In this document: positions 33,993-44,979 of the stretch, piece after piece
How positions within the stretch are numbered: position 1 is the first letter of the stretch
How the letters are laid out: each line of letters opens with the position of its first letter
NCBI GenBank assembly: GCA_025331435.1
Contig: JAIWNI010000065.1
Location: 62,001 to 126,000, forward strand
Reading direction: 5' to 3'
Length of the DNA: 64,000 bases
Source of the DNA: Choanephora cucurbitarum
Taxonomy: Eukaryota > Mucoromycota > Mucoromycetes > Mucorales > Choanephoraceae
Position numbers and translations under genes: made by a program
The notes under the pieces: model-generated
Databases searched by the model: none
What the model was told of the DNA's origin: nothing
Seen by the model: the letters and a program-made list of their open reading frames with translations, nothing else

Positions 33993-36727
33993 ATGCCTCC
34001 TCTGAACGTTTTTGCAAGAGCTCCTTCCCTCTCAAGCAATGTCTGTAATACGACAGCTTGTATTGCTGCAAGTGAATACATCTTGGCTCACGTTGATTTG
34101 ACAGTTGATCCTTGTTCAGATTTTTATCAATATACATGTACTTTGATTTAACTGTAAACTGTTATAGTTTCAATCGACTAATTCTCGTTCTTTTTTTTTT
34201 TCGTACAGGTGGAAGTTGGGTCAATTCTCCTGCTGTCAAAAAGGACTATGATAACGGGAAAAGTAAATGAATATAGCAGTTACAAGAGCTTTGACAGTTA
34301 CTGATCTTATAAAAAATTAGTGACAACTGAATCTGATATGTTTACTGATGAAAACAAAATGAAACAAATGAAAATCATAGATGGGACATATGAAGATTTC
34401 AGAGAATGTATCAAGTCAAATGCAACCGGATTTCATCTGGAGGATCAAGGTGAACTGGACAAAGCCAACTTTGAATTTTATAAGAGCTATTACAATGTCT
34501 GTAAAGACATCAATCTCTATCAATCCAATCAATTCACGCCTATCTTTGAAGATATTGTGATGCTGCAGAAACAAGTCATTCCCTTGAATGCAACAAAGAG
34601 TCAATTTGCCCGTGCAATGGCCTTCTTTACCGAACAATCAATAAGCATTCTTCCTTTCGAGATATTACCATCTATTTCCTTTAGAAATCACAACAAACGT
34701 GAAATAGTCATTGCAAACTTCGGGAGTCTCGCACAGTACACTTATGACCGCGAATCCATCGTTTCTCTTCTTCTCCAAGTAGTAGGCCAGCCAAAAGCAG
34801 ATGATCCAAATGCTCAAATGGTGATCGAAGCAAGTAAGCGTAGCGGGCTTGAATTGTGGTCCAACAATACAATTTCTTCAGCTGTAGACAACCATGAAAA
34901 GATAGCTAGTCTCATCAGAAATATTCACAACAGGACTTCAGATCAATTTGATTTTAGGTAATACACATAATGAAAGCACCAAAATCAGCCAATCTAACTT
35001 TATCTCTAGTGCTCAAGGTCTGATGGATAATCCATCAATCTCCTTTGATGCAGTTCAGCAAGCCTTACCAGAAGTGGATCTCCCTACCCTCCTGATGGCT
35101 CTTTCAGAAGGACTTGAAGCAGATGCTGTTGAAGGTCTTCATTTTAGAACATCTGTGCCTTATCTGGAAGATGTCAATTGTATGCTTTCCATTGAATCTG
35201 AAAAGTCTATTCAAGATTTCTTAGTTGTACAATATATCATCGACAAATACAATGATTTTGCACCTGATCTGTTAGCTGAGCTTTCCAACAATACTGCAGC
35301 ACAACAACACAATGCTACTGTATCAAACACTACTATTGATCGGATGAAAAGCCAATGCTTTTCGGATACCAGTCAGTATTTTTCTTACGGACTTAGTCGA
35401 TATTTTGGATTGGAGACGTTTGGTGATGACAATGATAGAGAAAGGGTTTTTGAAATTTGTGGAGGTGTTTAGAGAATCTTTGATAGATCGTATCTCAAAC
35501 AGTAGCTGGTTAGACGATGAGACAAAACAAGTTGCTATCAATAAGGTTAGAAAGCTGCTTTCACTTTTAAATCAATTTCTACTGAGCTAATCATGCCTGG
35601 TATCTAGATGGAACTTGTAGAGACTGATGTAGCTTACAGTGTATCTGATCCTGATTGCCGAGATCCTACTTCAATCAAGCAATATTATGGCAATCAAACT
35701 ATTGATACTAGAAGTTACTACCATGCCAAAAGATCTGCTCTATCTCATTATAGCAGAAGAATATGGAAGGACGTTTTCTGCGGACTATGTACTGAGAATT
35801 TGGGATCTTTTGATTTCCCCAGACCTTGTCAATGCTGAATATATAAGAAGCAGTAACTCGGTAAGTGACAGATATCAGGCTTTGCTTTTTTTTTTAAAGA
35901 AAACTAATCATTTTCCTTTTGGTCGTGGTAGGTTGCTATATATTTGGGTATTCTGCGAAAACCTATGTACGATGTCGATTTCCCAGAGTATCTTAATTTC
36001 GGTAATATTGGTTCTATTGTCGCTCATGAGTTTGTGGTAAGCGAAAGAACCAATAAGAGCTTTTTGCACAAAAGACGAAGCCAAATGTTGACACCAAAAA
36101 ATAGCATGGCCTTGATAATGTAGGAAAGCGCTTTAATGGAACTGGTCATTTACATGATTGGTGGACTCCTCAAGCTACAAAGGAATATGAAGAAAGACAA
36201 CAGTGCTTTATTGATGAATACTCAACTGTTTCTATTGTAAGAGAGGGAGGCAAAAATGTTTATGTTGATGGCATAGTAAGTCTTTTTCTTTTTCTTTGGA
36301 TTTCAACAGTATGAGGCTGATGTCCTCCTTAAATAGAGAACATTAGATGAAAACATTGCTGATATCGGAGGCCTATCTACTGCAGTTGATGCTTATAGGA
36401 AATACATCAACAAGGAGCGCAATGGCCAACCTGAACCTTCTCTGCCTGGGTTGGAGCATTTGACTGCTGAACAGATGCTCTACATTAGTTTTGGTTTGTT
36501 TAATTGTGAAAGTATTCCACCAAATCATGCAAATGCTTATGTAAGTAGATGGTTGCAATCTTAATGGATTTGAATCTAATTGCTCTCTTCAAAAGGATAC
36601 TGATTCACATGCTCCTTCCCTTGCTCGTACAAATCCTGTTGTTCGAAACAATGAAAACTTTGCAGCTACATTTAATTGTCCTGCAGACTCCCCTATGAAC
36701 AAGAAAGAGAAGTGTCATCTTTGGTGA
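33993..36727 (+). CDS. M13 (neprilysin-type) zinc metallopeptidase, two frame breaks, possibly a pseudogene
   Basis: M13 enzymes cleave small peptides, usually outside the cell. Visible landmarks: VDPCSDFYQYTC and GSWVN (N-terminal lobe); LVNAEYIRSSNS with LGILRKPMYDVDFPEYLNFG; the zinc site HEFVH, cut by an intron between V and H (GTAAGC...ATAG); GLDNVGKRF; TLDENIADIGG (third zinc ligand Glu and the Asp of GENxAD); and the C-terminal CHLW. About ten exons. Two lesions: a one-base insertion near 35450 (between VF and KFVEVFRESL), and a frame change at about 35740-35770 before the LVNAEY segment; neither has splice sites. Unlike typical family members no N-terminal transmembrane segment or signal peptide is present (MPPLNVFARAPS). 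Either sequencing errors or recent inactivation explain the breaks; all catalytic residues are still present. Confidence 0.8.
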
Positions 36728-38217
36728 GTAAATCTTCTTATTGACATTCGTGTGTATGTAGCAATTGTAATAATAAAAAATGTATACTTGTAACTGAATC
36801 TACAACACTATCATTGTTTAAGCAAACATTTTAAGCTTTTCTGACTGTCAAACAAATTGAAGAGGAGTTCGTCTGTCATAGCAAAGAAAGACTTAGCGCA
36901 AGATTCGATATCGACATGAACTTGTGCTCAACATGAACTTTTTGTTGCATTCTAGTGTAGAATGAAACCAGCTCCTTCTGTGTATATAAAGCTCTAGAGC
37001 ATGTTTTAACCCAGTGCAAGTCAACAATTGAGCACACGGATGATTGTTGAGTTTGATAATTCAGCAAGTCTCAAAAGGCACTAAACGTTCTGTTTATTCA
37101 CGCTTGAAAGCCAGGCTACAGCGCGTTGTTCTTACAATTGTTCCGTTTTTGACTAAACAATCAGGCTTTAGTATCAATTGTTGGAATCTTGTTTGCTTTT
37201 CTCAAAAGAAAAACTATTTCTAATGATATAGAAATTTAATCGAAGCTGTGTTAATTTAGGATCTACAAAGCAATAGATGGCCTTGAACCCTCTTACACAC
37301 GGTCAAGCAAACGAGGATAGCTTTGGCAGCAGAAAGTGTACATTTTTGTCTACCTTTTTTAACGGATTCAACAGTGTCTACTTCTAGGCTTCCATACTCT
37401 GAAGTATCTTGGGTCCAATCATGTTGTTGAAGTTAGTACAAAATAATGTCTTGTAAATTCGACAAGCAGCTGAAAACTTTGTACTGCATTCGAGCTCTAA
37501 TTGTCTGACTGTATTTGCTGTTATGTTGCTAGAAAAAACACAAGCCGAAGCGGGTTTTGGGCTTCTGAGCAAAGGATATATGTGTATCAATCATTGTTAT
37601 CTTGACAAGATTCTAAGCATAACAGAAGATAAGTATGCAAGTTTATTCCAATGAGACTTGTGGTCAGAAGAACCGAATGTTGCCCGATATCTAAGTAGTT
37701 GTTGAACTGAGCCTCTATAGGTTTCATTGTCGTTAACAAAGATATTTTAGTAGCTCGGCTCAATCAATTCGTGAATAGGATGATCATGAATTGCAACTAA
37801 TAGTGAACCTCTTGTAAGCGCTTAATTGTGGTTTGCTTCTTTAGGAGAATCAAAAAAAAGTTGAGTCATAGATAGAGCTTACCTTTACTTTAATTACGTC
37901 TGCTTAGGTTTTCTTTCAAACAGTAATTTGTTTCAAAAATCATACTGAAATTCGTAACAAAGAAATCCTCTATGCGTTAAGCAATGCTTAGGAAGGAAAT
38001 AAAACCATACTTGTCCCTCATACTGTAAAGAGAAAAGGTATGCTTAATGGATGTGTATTGGAATTCATGACCTGAAATTCTTAAATTTCGTTCGTGTTGT
38101 TTTTAAACTTAGCACAAATCTCCTTTTTGGTATAAATTGAATTCTTTTTTTTTGTCTGTGCCTATTTTTATTTCTTTTCTTTCTCTTCATCAATTAATCT
38201 TTCTTTTGCCTCTCGTC
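36728..38217. other. Intergenic, no gene supported
   Basis: AT-rich. Near 36838-36883 a short stretch (CTGACTGTCAAACAAATTGA and AGAGGAGTTCGTCTGTCA) resembles positions 1873-1922 of D1, a possible fragment of the same element. Short minus-strand ORFs at 36876-37067 and 37384-37590 have no recognisable motif. The carrier promoter and a pyrimidine-rich leader occupy the last 100 bp. Confidence 0.45.
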
Positions 38218-39456
38218 ATGTCTTCCTTAGCTGCAGAAACTGTTGACATTGTCGACGTCAAACCTGGGTAATGAATAGAGGATCAGATCAATGTAAATTG
38301 AAACTCATACATATTTCTATCTAGTATGTCTCAAGCTGTAAAGGATTGTTTAAGTGGTACTGTAGGTGGTATCGCTCAAGTGCTTGCTGGTCAGGTAGAT
38401 AATTGATATACTTCATGCTTTACATGCGCACATCTAATCTTTTTGTTATCTACATCTATTTTTTTTTTAGCCATTTGACACGGTGAAAGTCGTAAGTACA
38501 AATCAAGAGAAAAAAAAGAGATTCTGAATCTTAAATCAAATGATGTTGATTTGTTCAAAAAATGATTAGCGCCTACAAACACAATCATCTACCAATCCCT
38601 TATATTCAGGCATGATGGACTGTGTGCAGAAGACTCGCTCAAAAGAAGGATTTGCTGGATTCTATAAGGTAAGAGCAGGAGGATAAGGTGGATGCTCGGA
38701 ACTTGACATGTCTCAAAGGGTACAATGACACCTTTAGTGGGAATTGGTGCCTGTGTGTCTATTCAATTTGTTGTACTTGAAGCCATGAAACGTCATTTCA
38801 ACAGCAAAAACAGCATACAAGGGCAACTCAGTAACAGTCAGCTTTATCTGGCTGGTGCAGCAAGTGGTGTAGCCAACTCGTTTGTATCTGGCCCTGTAGA
38901 GCATATCCGTACTCGACTTCAAGTACAGACAGGCACAGGATTTAACGGGCCTATTGATTGTATCCGCCAAATCTACCGTTCTCATGGTTTATCTGGTATC
39001 TACAAAGGCCAGGGAATCACTATGGCCCGTGAATTTCAAGGCTATGGTGCTTATTTCTTGGCTTATGAATATCTTGTTCAGGAGGCAATGAAGAGTAACA
39101 ACTTGAAAAAGCGTTCTGACTTGCCTACTTGGAAAGTGTGTGCCTTTGGTGCTGCTGCTGGTTACGCTATGTGGCTTACTATCTACCCCATGGATGCTAT
39201 CAAATCCAAGTTACAGACAGATGGATTCACCTCTGAAACAAGACAGTATAACTCAGCTTTAGATTGTGCCCGCAAGACTTTTGCAAAGGAAGGAGTTACT
39301 GGCTTCTTTAGAGGTATTGGACCTTGTTTACTTCGTGCAGCACCTGTCAATGCAGTTACCTTTATGGGGTGAGTGTAGATAAGAAAAGAGAAGAGACCTG
39401 TTCCTAATCCACTCATTTTGTTTAGCTTCGAAATGGCCATGCGAGTTCTGTCTTGA
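38218..39456 (+). CDS. Mitochondrial carrier of the YMC1/carnitine-acylcarnitine type
   Basis: About 307 residues in six exons, the normal length of the SLC25 family. Three repeats, each with the carrier signature: PFDTVKV (repeat 1), [11 protein letters not shown] (repeat 2), [11 protein letters not shown] (repeat 3), plus the paired GFYKG/GIYKG/GFFRG motifs. [20 protein letters not shown] and [19 protein letters not shown] are typical of the YMC1/2 and carnitine-carrier subgroup, which exchange amino acids or acyl-carnitines across the inner membrane; the exact substrate cannot be read. The signature PFDTVKV forms its own 21-bp micro-exon (38471-38491) between introns ending TTTTTTTTAG and starting GTAAGT. 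There is no cleavable presequence, as usual. Confidence 0.92.
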
Positions 39457-40124
39457 GGAATATTTATTTGTATGTATAGTTTGTCTTTGTTGTATAGTTT
39501 ATCTTATTCTATCAGAACTTATAAATGGATCAAATCGTGAGAAAATATAATCCTAGGTTTTGTTGCGATTGTGACACATGCGTAACATGTGCTATTTTCA
39601 TAGTAGCAGATAGAAGTGTATGGGACATATCCTATATGTTGCTAGTACATACATATCAGATGCATGTAGTGTAATGATTTCTGAGCATGTCGTGCCGATA
39701 TTCGTTCACTTCATTTATTGAGTCCTATGAACCATTTTTATTTCCATAACGATAAGCCTTGGAACACTGCATTATAGTGCCTAGCAGTCAGAGAAGATTT
39801 CGATGCTCAACCAGAAGCTATTTATTTACATATCCTGCTGAATAAGACGCTTCATTCAAAAGCGAGAAAAAAAGCAAAGAGCGACAAAAGATGTAAGGCA
39901 GGAATTAAACTACAACGGTTCGAAGATGACTAACATCAGCGAGGGCTGTAAAACAAGGAAAGTAGCCAATGGATACAACAGAGTTGCTTGACAAGACAAA
40001 AACAGTGACAGGGCTAAACAAAATGTTACACCAGCCCTGGAAAATTTTTTCTTTTAAAAATTTATTTCCATGTCTTGTTTTTCTTTTTCTTCTTTACACT
40101 TTTCATAAACAAATATTAGTCAAG
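39457..40124. other. Intergenic; leader of NDK gene at right end
   Basis: No gene is supported. A TATTAG acceptor-like site five bases before the NDK ATG suggests a 5'-UTR intron. A frame in register with NDK opens at 39969, but its peptide (about 52 residues, hydrophobic middle) does not resemble an NDK N-terminus. Confidence 0.45.
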
Positions 40125-40651
40125 ATGGAACGTACTTACATCATGGTCAAGCCCGATGGCGTTGAGCGCGGTATCGTTGGTGAAATTATCAAGCGTTTCG
40201 AAAACAAGGGTTACCAACTCACTGCTCTTGAATTGATCCACCCTACTGCTGAACTCCTCGAAGAACACGTAAGATAGCCTTTTCTCTTTTTTTTTTCTTA
40301 ATTCGCGGTCAACTGATTAGAAACTCGTTGAAACAATAGTACGGTGACTTGAAGGGTAAGCCTTTCTTCCCCTCTTTGATCGAATACATGACCTCTGGTC
40401 CCGTTGTCGGTATGGTTTGGACTGGTAAGGACGCCGTCAAGACTGGTCGTCGTATGCTCGGTGAAACCAACCCCTTGGCCTCTGCCCCTGGTACCATCCG
40501 TGGTGACTTCTGTATCGAAGTTGGCCGTAACATCTGTCACGGTTCTGACTCTGTTGAAAACGCCGAAAAGGAAATCGCTTTGTGGTTCCCTCGTGGTGTC
40601 AAGACTGTTGCTCGTTCTCACTCCATCCACTCTTTGTTCTACGAAAACTAA
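40125..40651 (+). CDS. ndk: Nucleoside diphosphate kinase
   Basis: About 151 residues, the standard cytosolic NDK length, in two exons (intron from GTAAGA at about 40269 to ACAATAG at about 40339). It transfers the terminal phosphate from NTPs to NDPs through a phospho-histidine. Start [16 protein letters not shown]; the active-site block is [20 protein letters not shown], with the catalytic His at about residue 118; [20 protein letters not shown] and [14 protein letters not shown] are canonical, as is the [11 protein letters not shown]-terminus (often YE). Third codon positions are strongly C-biased compared with neighbours, as in highly expressed fungal genes. I chose the ATG at 40125 by family fit; an acceptor-like TATTAG just upstream suggests a leader intron. 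Confidence 0.96.
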
Positions 40652-41248
40652 ATGGTTAAGCAGGAGCGACTTAGTCACTTGTAAAATAATAAAAAGACGT
40701 GTTTCGTGCTTGTATAATTGGGACGGATGTATCAGTATTAATGAGTGAAAGGAAGGGTATTGTTGTTTCTCTTTTGGGGCCATGGATTATACTGTCTGTT
40801 TAGAGTTAAGCTCTCTATGAGTTGTCAACCTTCTTTGACTTTTGTATCGCGTAACACATTTCATTTTTTTCATCTGGCAAGGATGACTTGTAATTGATTT
40901 GATACCTAAAGATAATCACAAATGAATTGACGTTATTACTTGGAACAGATTGAATTCCAATTGATGCAAATGGTTATCTTTTATGTGTTAGCAGATCAGA
41001 CAATATTCGTTGGCCAGGTCAATAAAGCATCATATAAAAAAAATAGGGCGGAAGAAAGCTTCTACCAAAAACTGCATGAGCTTTTACCTGATTATAATGA
41101 TTGACTGAGATAAGCCTAAGCCAACTGCTTGACAACTTCTGCTCATGATAAGAAAAGATTATCATAGATTTTAATTTATGCAAATGACAGAGATGCTTTA
41201 TATCAAAGTTATTGGTTACAAGGTCATTGAAGAAATGTATCATTACTT
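40652..41248. other. NDK 3' flank, no gene seen
   Basis: AT-rich; AATAAT/AATAAA-like polyadenylation context near 40685. No ORF is supported on either strand. Confidence 0.4.
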
Positions 41249-41780
41249 CTATGCAATAAATGCTTTTGAGCTGTAGACGGCCTTGCTTTGGTATCCACCT
41301 AAGTAAGGTTGCCCCAAAAAAATGATTAGATCACTAAGACGAAAATGGTTCATATCTTTTGGCAACAGTGTCATCTTTGTTTCTCTAGAAATGATACGCT
41401 TGTAGGTTAGGTAGCGCTTCTTCTTTTTCATGTGATTTTCAACCGAACTATATATCTCTAAATTCTTTTGACAGGTAATCTGTATGTTCGTCTTTGAGTA
41501 TTGTGGGTCGTTCTCTTCCTTCTCTTTGATTGCGATAGAATCAGGGAGTTCCTCTTTCAACTATTTCATTTGTCATTTGATTCCATTACTTGATTTTACG
41601 AATAGCTGTTGAGTTAGAGAGGCCCCTACCTTTCTACCCGCTTCATTAATAGACATGTTCTCAAACTCTTGCAACAAATTGGTCAAATTGACTACCTTTG
41701 CTTTGTTCTTGGCAATATATGGTCCCCTATTTCCTTCTTCAGTACATTAAGAAAGAGGGTTCCTTGAAGTGAGGTTTGGT
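41249..41780 (-). pseudogene. Decayed Tc1/mariner- or IS630-like transposase fragment
   Basis: Mixed minus-strand frames give helix-turn-helix-like text: VVNLTNLLQEFENMSINEAG followed by RK, then RPTILKDEHTDYLSKEF about 90 bases further on. Such an order (xxEAARxxG, then GRPxxLxxEHxxxL) is the DNA-binding half of Tc1/IS630 transposases. Frame changes separate the pieces, and no DDE catalytic region was found. The call is by motif shape only. Confidence 0.4.
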
Positions 41781-42090
41781 CTTCCTTTTAGTTTCTTTTG
41801 TGCTGTATTTACTGCTGCAGTTTCTTTCTAGTCCATATATGATTGTATAAGCATCAAAGGGGAAGCTTTGTTCTGCTCCCAGAAACTTTAAAAGCCGATG
41901 CTGACGTTATTATTCAGCCCAAAGTCACAATTTGACAGTCTCTGGCGGTGCCTAGCTTGCCCTACTTTTTTTATTTTCGGGAATAACAAAAAGTGAGAAA
42001 CTGACCGAAAAAAAAATAACGGCAGAAAAAAAGTCTATTAACCTTACATTAATATTGGACGAACTAGCCCTTCCCCTTCCATTTGTGCTA
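41781..42090. other. PPR-gene promoter region
   Basis: AT-rich with an A-run before the start; no other feature recognised. Confidence 0.4.
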
Positions 42091-44079
42091 ATGCGAAAGT
42101 CTACGACTCATTTCAAAGATGTGTCTAGACTATTAAGTGCAACCATCGACAGCGGAAGAAGCTTTGCGATGTCGCACAATTGCAGGCGAATCACACAACT
42201 CAAAGCCTTATTATGGGAAGCCTTTCCACAACACAGCTCATGTTCTTCACAATCAATACCCCACTCTAGGCGATCGCCCCTGATCGCTGCTCTCAGAAAC
42301 ATGTCGACAAGTTCCTCAGCAGCACTTATTGATAAACCTCTTTCATCAACCTCTGTGATGCCACGTCCATCGCATCGCTTGCCAGGCTCTATCTTCAACA
42401 TGTCAGCCCAATTAACCTTTGCGGATCTTGATTGTGCGATTCAGGCACACAATGCAGACAAAGCCTGGTCTATATTTGCTACCCTTGCCTCACGAAAAAA
42501 CGAAATCATACCCTTAACCTTGTGTTGCTCGTTGTACGCGCTTTTAATCTACGCCAAGCGTCTATCAAGTTCACCAAACAAGGCAAATAAGCTTCGGCAA
42601 CGACAAGTAGGTCAGTTATTGGATTATGTAGAGTCACAAAGCTCTAGGGAGCTCTTCTTGTCTTCCGTGCAAGAGATCCCTATTTCTAGTCAAAAGCAAT
42701 TGTCCCGTGCCATCAAGTCCGGAAATTATAAAGAAGCCTGGCAAATATTCTATAGGTCATATCGAGAAAATCAGAAAAAGGATGGAAACGAACAGCTCAA
42801 GTTGTCTCGCAATACATGTCTCAAGTTGATGTTGATGGTAATGAACGATAAAAGTCTGAACAAGAATCAACTGAAGATGCGGCTACAGCTTATTGCATTA
42901 CATGGTGCAGGCACATCAGAATTTGACAGTCGTTATCTATCAGCAGCCGATGTCTGTCGTTTGGCTCATATTTGTCATGGATACCAAAAGAATAAATTGA
43001 CGACACATGAGTTGATAGATGATTATGTACTCGGGCTAGAAAAGAAAAAACAAATGCATAGAGCAGACGCATTGGACGAGCTCATTTGGCGCATGCTGAT
43101 ACATGGAGATATCGAGAAAGCGCAACAGGTTTTACACTTAGTAACGGAAAAGCTGGTAGACAAAATAGAGATCAACGAAACAGTTTTTATCAACATGATG
43201 AATGCATATCGAAAGCAGAAAAGGTATCATGAATCTCTAAAGTTGTTTGAACAACTTTTAGAGACAGGAAAGCGACCTACTGTGAAAGCATTCAATGCTG
43301 TTCTCCAAGTGTTCACTGCACAGGCTTCTGTTGAACAAGCCGAATATATATTCGAATCCATGTTGCAACTCGATGTGGAGCCTGATGCAGCTACGTTTAC
43401 TGAAATGATCAAAGTAGGCGCCAACGCAGGCCAGATGAGACAATGCATACACTATTATAGCAAGATGTTACAGACCAACGTGAAACCTAATGCATATACA
43501 TACAGCGCGTTAATAGAAGCATCAGGTCGACGAAACGATACCAATTTGATGTTGCGATGGTTTCACACCATGCTAGCACAAGAGATAGAACCGAATGGCA
43601 TTGTACTTGCGAGCATTTTAAGGGCGTTCTCAAAGCAAAACATGTCAGATGTCGCACTTCAGGTTGCACAACAAGCAGCAATGACTGGCATTAAGACTGA
43701 TACAGTACTTTATACCATCCTTCTAAAAATGCAGGCAGAATCTCAGGGTGTAGAAGGCGCACTTAACATTCACCGAGACATGTTGGCCGATTCTATTCAA
43801 CCTAATACATACACCTACACGACACTAATCGATATCTGTGGTAGCAGCAATATGCCCGAAACTGCTGAAAAGATATTCGATCTGATGAAAAAGAGTAGGC
43901 GACACAAACCCAACACAGTGACGTACAGTGCGCTGATAGACGCTTGGCTCAAAGCACGTAGAAAGGACAAGGCTGAATCAGTCATATTTGATTTTTTGAA
44001 GGAATGCAAGTCGGACAGATCTGGGAGATTTTGGCTTGATTCTAGAATTCGAGATAGATTAAAAATGAGATGTTGTTGA
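42091..44079 (+). CDS. Large pentatricopeptide-repeat (PPR) protein, probably mitochondrial
   Basis: A single exon of about 662 residues. PPR proteins bind organellar RNA in sequence-specific fashion. The C-terminal two thirds carry about eight to ten 35-residue P-type repeats, for example VFINMMNAYRKQKRYHESLK, then AFNAVLQVFTAQASVEQAEY, TFTEMIKVGANAGQMRQC, TYSALIEASGRRNDTNLMLR, TYTTLIDICGSSNMPETAEK and TYSALIDAWLKARRKDKAES. The frame is open from 42055, but the first ATG is 42091, giving MRKSTTHFKDVSRLLSATID, a basic, Ser/Thr-rich start that fits a mitochondrial presequence. Intronless, as many PPR genes are. The RNA target cannot be predicted from here. Confidence 0.9.
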   Translation: MRKSTTHFKDVSRLLSATIDSGRSFAMSHNCRRITQLKALLWEAFPQHSSCSSQSIPHSRRSPLIAALRNMSTSSSAALIDKPLSSTSVMPRPSHRLPGSIFNMSAQLTFADLDCAIQAHNADKAWSIFATLASRKNEIIPLTLCCSLYALLIYAKRLSSSPNKANKLRQRQVGQLLDYVESQSSRELFLSSVQEIPISSQKQLSRAIKSGNYKEAWQIFYRSYRENQKKDGNEQLKLSRNTCLKLMLMVMNDKSLNKNQLKMRLQLIALHGAGTSEFDSRYLSAADVCRLAHICHGYQKNKLTTHELIDDYVLGLEKKKQMHRADALDELIWRMLIHGDIEKAQQVLHLVTEKLVDKIEINETVFINMMNAYRKQKRYHESLKLFEQLLETGKRPTVKAFNAVLQVFTAQASVEQAEYIFESMLQLDVEPDAATFTEMIKVGANAGQMRQCIHYYSKMLQTNVKPNAYTYSALIEASGRRNDTNLMLRWFHTMLAQEIEPNGIVLASILRAFSKQNMSDVALQVAQQAAMTGIKTDTVLYTILLKMQAESQGVEGALNIHRDMLADSIQPNTYTYTTLIDICGSSNMPETAEKIFDLMKKSRRHKPNTVTYSALIDAWLKARRKDKAESVIFDFLKECKSDRSGRFWLDSRIRDRLKMRCC

Positions 44080-44452
44080 TATGACATGTATTCATAGAAA
44101 CTAAACCTGTATATAATTCTCATACATTCTCTTTTTTTTTACCCCCTTTCATTTATTCTTAATAAAGGTACATGATTTTTTCTTGACAAGTAATTACAAT
44201 CAACATCATAGACTTAAAATATTATCATGACGCTTTCCAGAGTTCAAAATGGTTTCTTTCTAACAAATGTTGTTTGAAAGTTTAGAAAAAGCTGATCAAC
44301 CATTTTTACAATAAACTGTTTTGATAAATGTTTCGATCCTTATTTTGATTGCTGTGTTTCATAGTGCGATTTTCTCTTATTGATGTAATGGTACTAGATG
44401 ACAACAAAACACAAATGCTTTTTGTCTGATGAAAGAAAAGGTGTCTGCTTTA
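44080..44452. other. Convergent 3' region (PPR / GFA genes)
   Basis: AT-rich, with AATAAAG at about 44160 as a polyadenylation candidate for the PPR gene. Nothing else seen. Confidence 0.4.
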
Positions 44453-44979
44453 TTATTCAGCTAACAATTGTTCGGCACCTTTCATTGGGTATGCAAAAGA
44501 AGGTCTGTTGGCAGTAAAGAATTCCACAGTAGGAGGGAAAAGATTCATTCTAAAAACCGTGTCAAATCGTTAGTTTGAATCTTGCTATAATCTGAAAAAC
44601 TAATTACTTACGGCGAGCCAGTATGGCCTTCGGGGGCATCTAGAATTGAGGTCCTGACAACATACAGATCTTCATATGCCAATAAATAGTTGTAAATGTT
44701 TGTTCCGCAGTTACTGCAGAACCATTTGTCTTTTCCATTTCCACTGTTAGTACTTCCTGGAGGGAAGGTATACTTCTTCATGAAGTTTTGAGAATCATCA
44801 ATCTTAACTTTGTCCTTAGGGTATAAAGCGCAAACTTGGTTGGCACCACCTGAAGATGTCTGGCATCCAGAGCAATTACAGGTAACGGTTTTAGCAGGGA
44901 GACCACTAAGAGTTACCTTAACGGATTTACACAAACAGGAGCCATAAAAGGTAGAATCGCTTGGGTTTGAGGTAGCCAT
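44453..44979 (-). CDS. GFA/CENP-V domain protein (glutathione-dependent formaldehyde-activating family)
   Basis: About 149 residues, two exons. Zinc-binding cysteines are in the family order: CLCKSVKVTLSG (CxC), TCNCSGCQTSSGG (CxCxxC) and WFCSNCGTNIYNY (CxxC). The C-terminal exon adds NLFPPTVEFFTANRPSF, a usual end (xE.F...RP.W). Family members include glutathione/formaldehyde adduct enzymes and many of unknown reaction, so no substrate is claimed. The intron runs from GTAAGT (after GGCTCGCC) to TTTTTAG; the last exon is short and easily missed. Cytosolic location is likely. Confidence 0.88.

Noticed and set aside
39969..40124. N-terminal extension of NDK with a hydrophobic segment
   Set aside because: The extension lies in an A/T-rich leader with an acceptor-like site just before MERTYIM; cytosolic NDKs begin exactly there.
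42055..42090. PPR protein start at a TTG
   Set aside because: Eukaryotic initiation at TTG is unlikely; the first ATG (42091) gives a presequence-like start.
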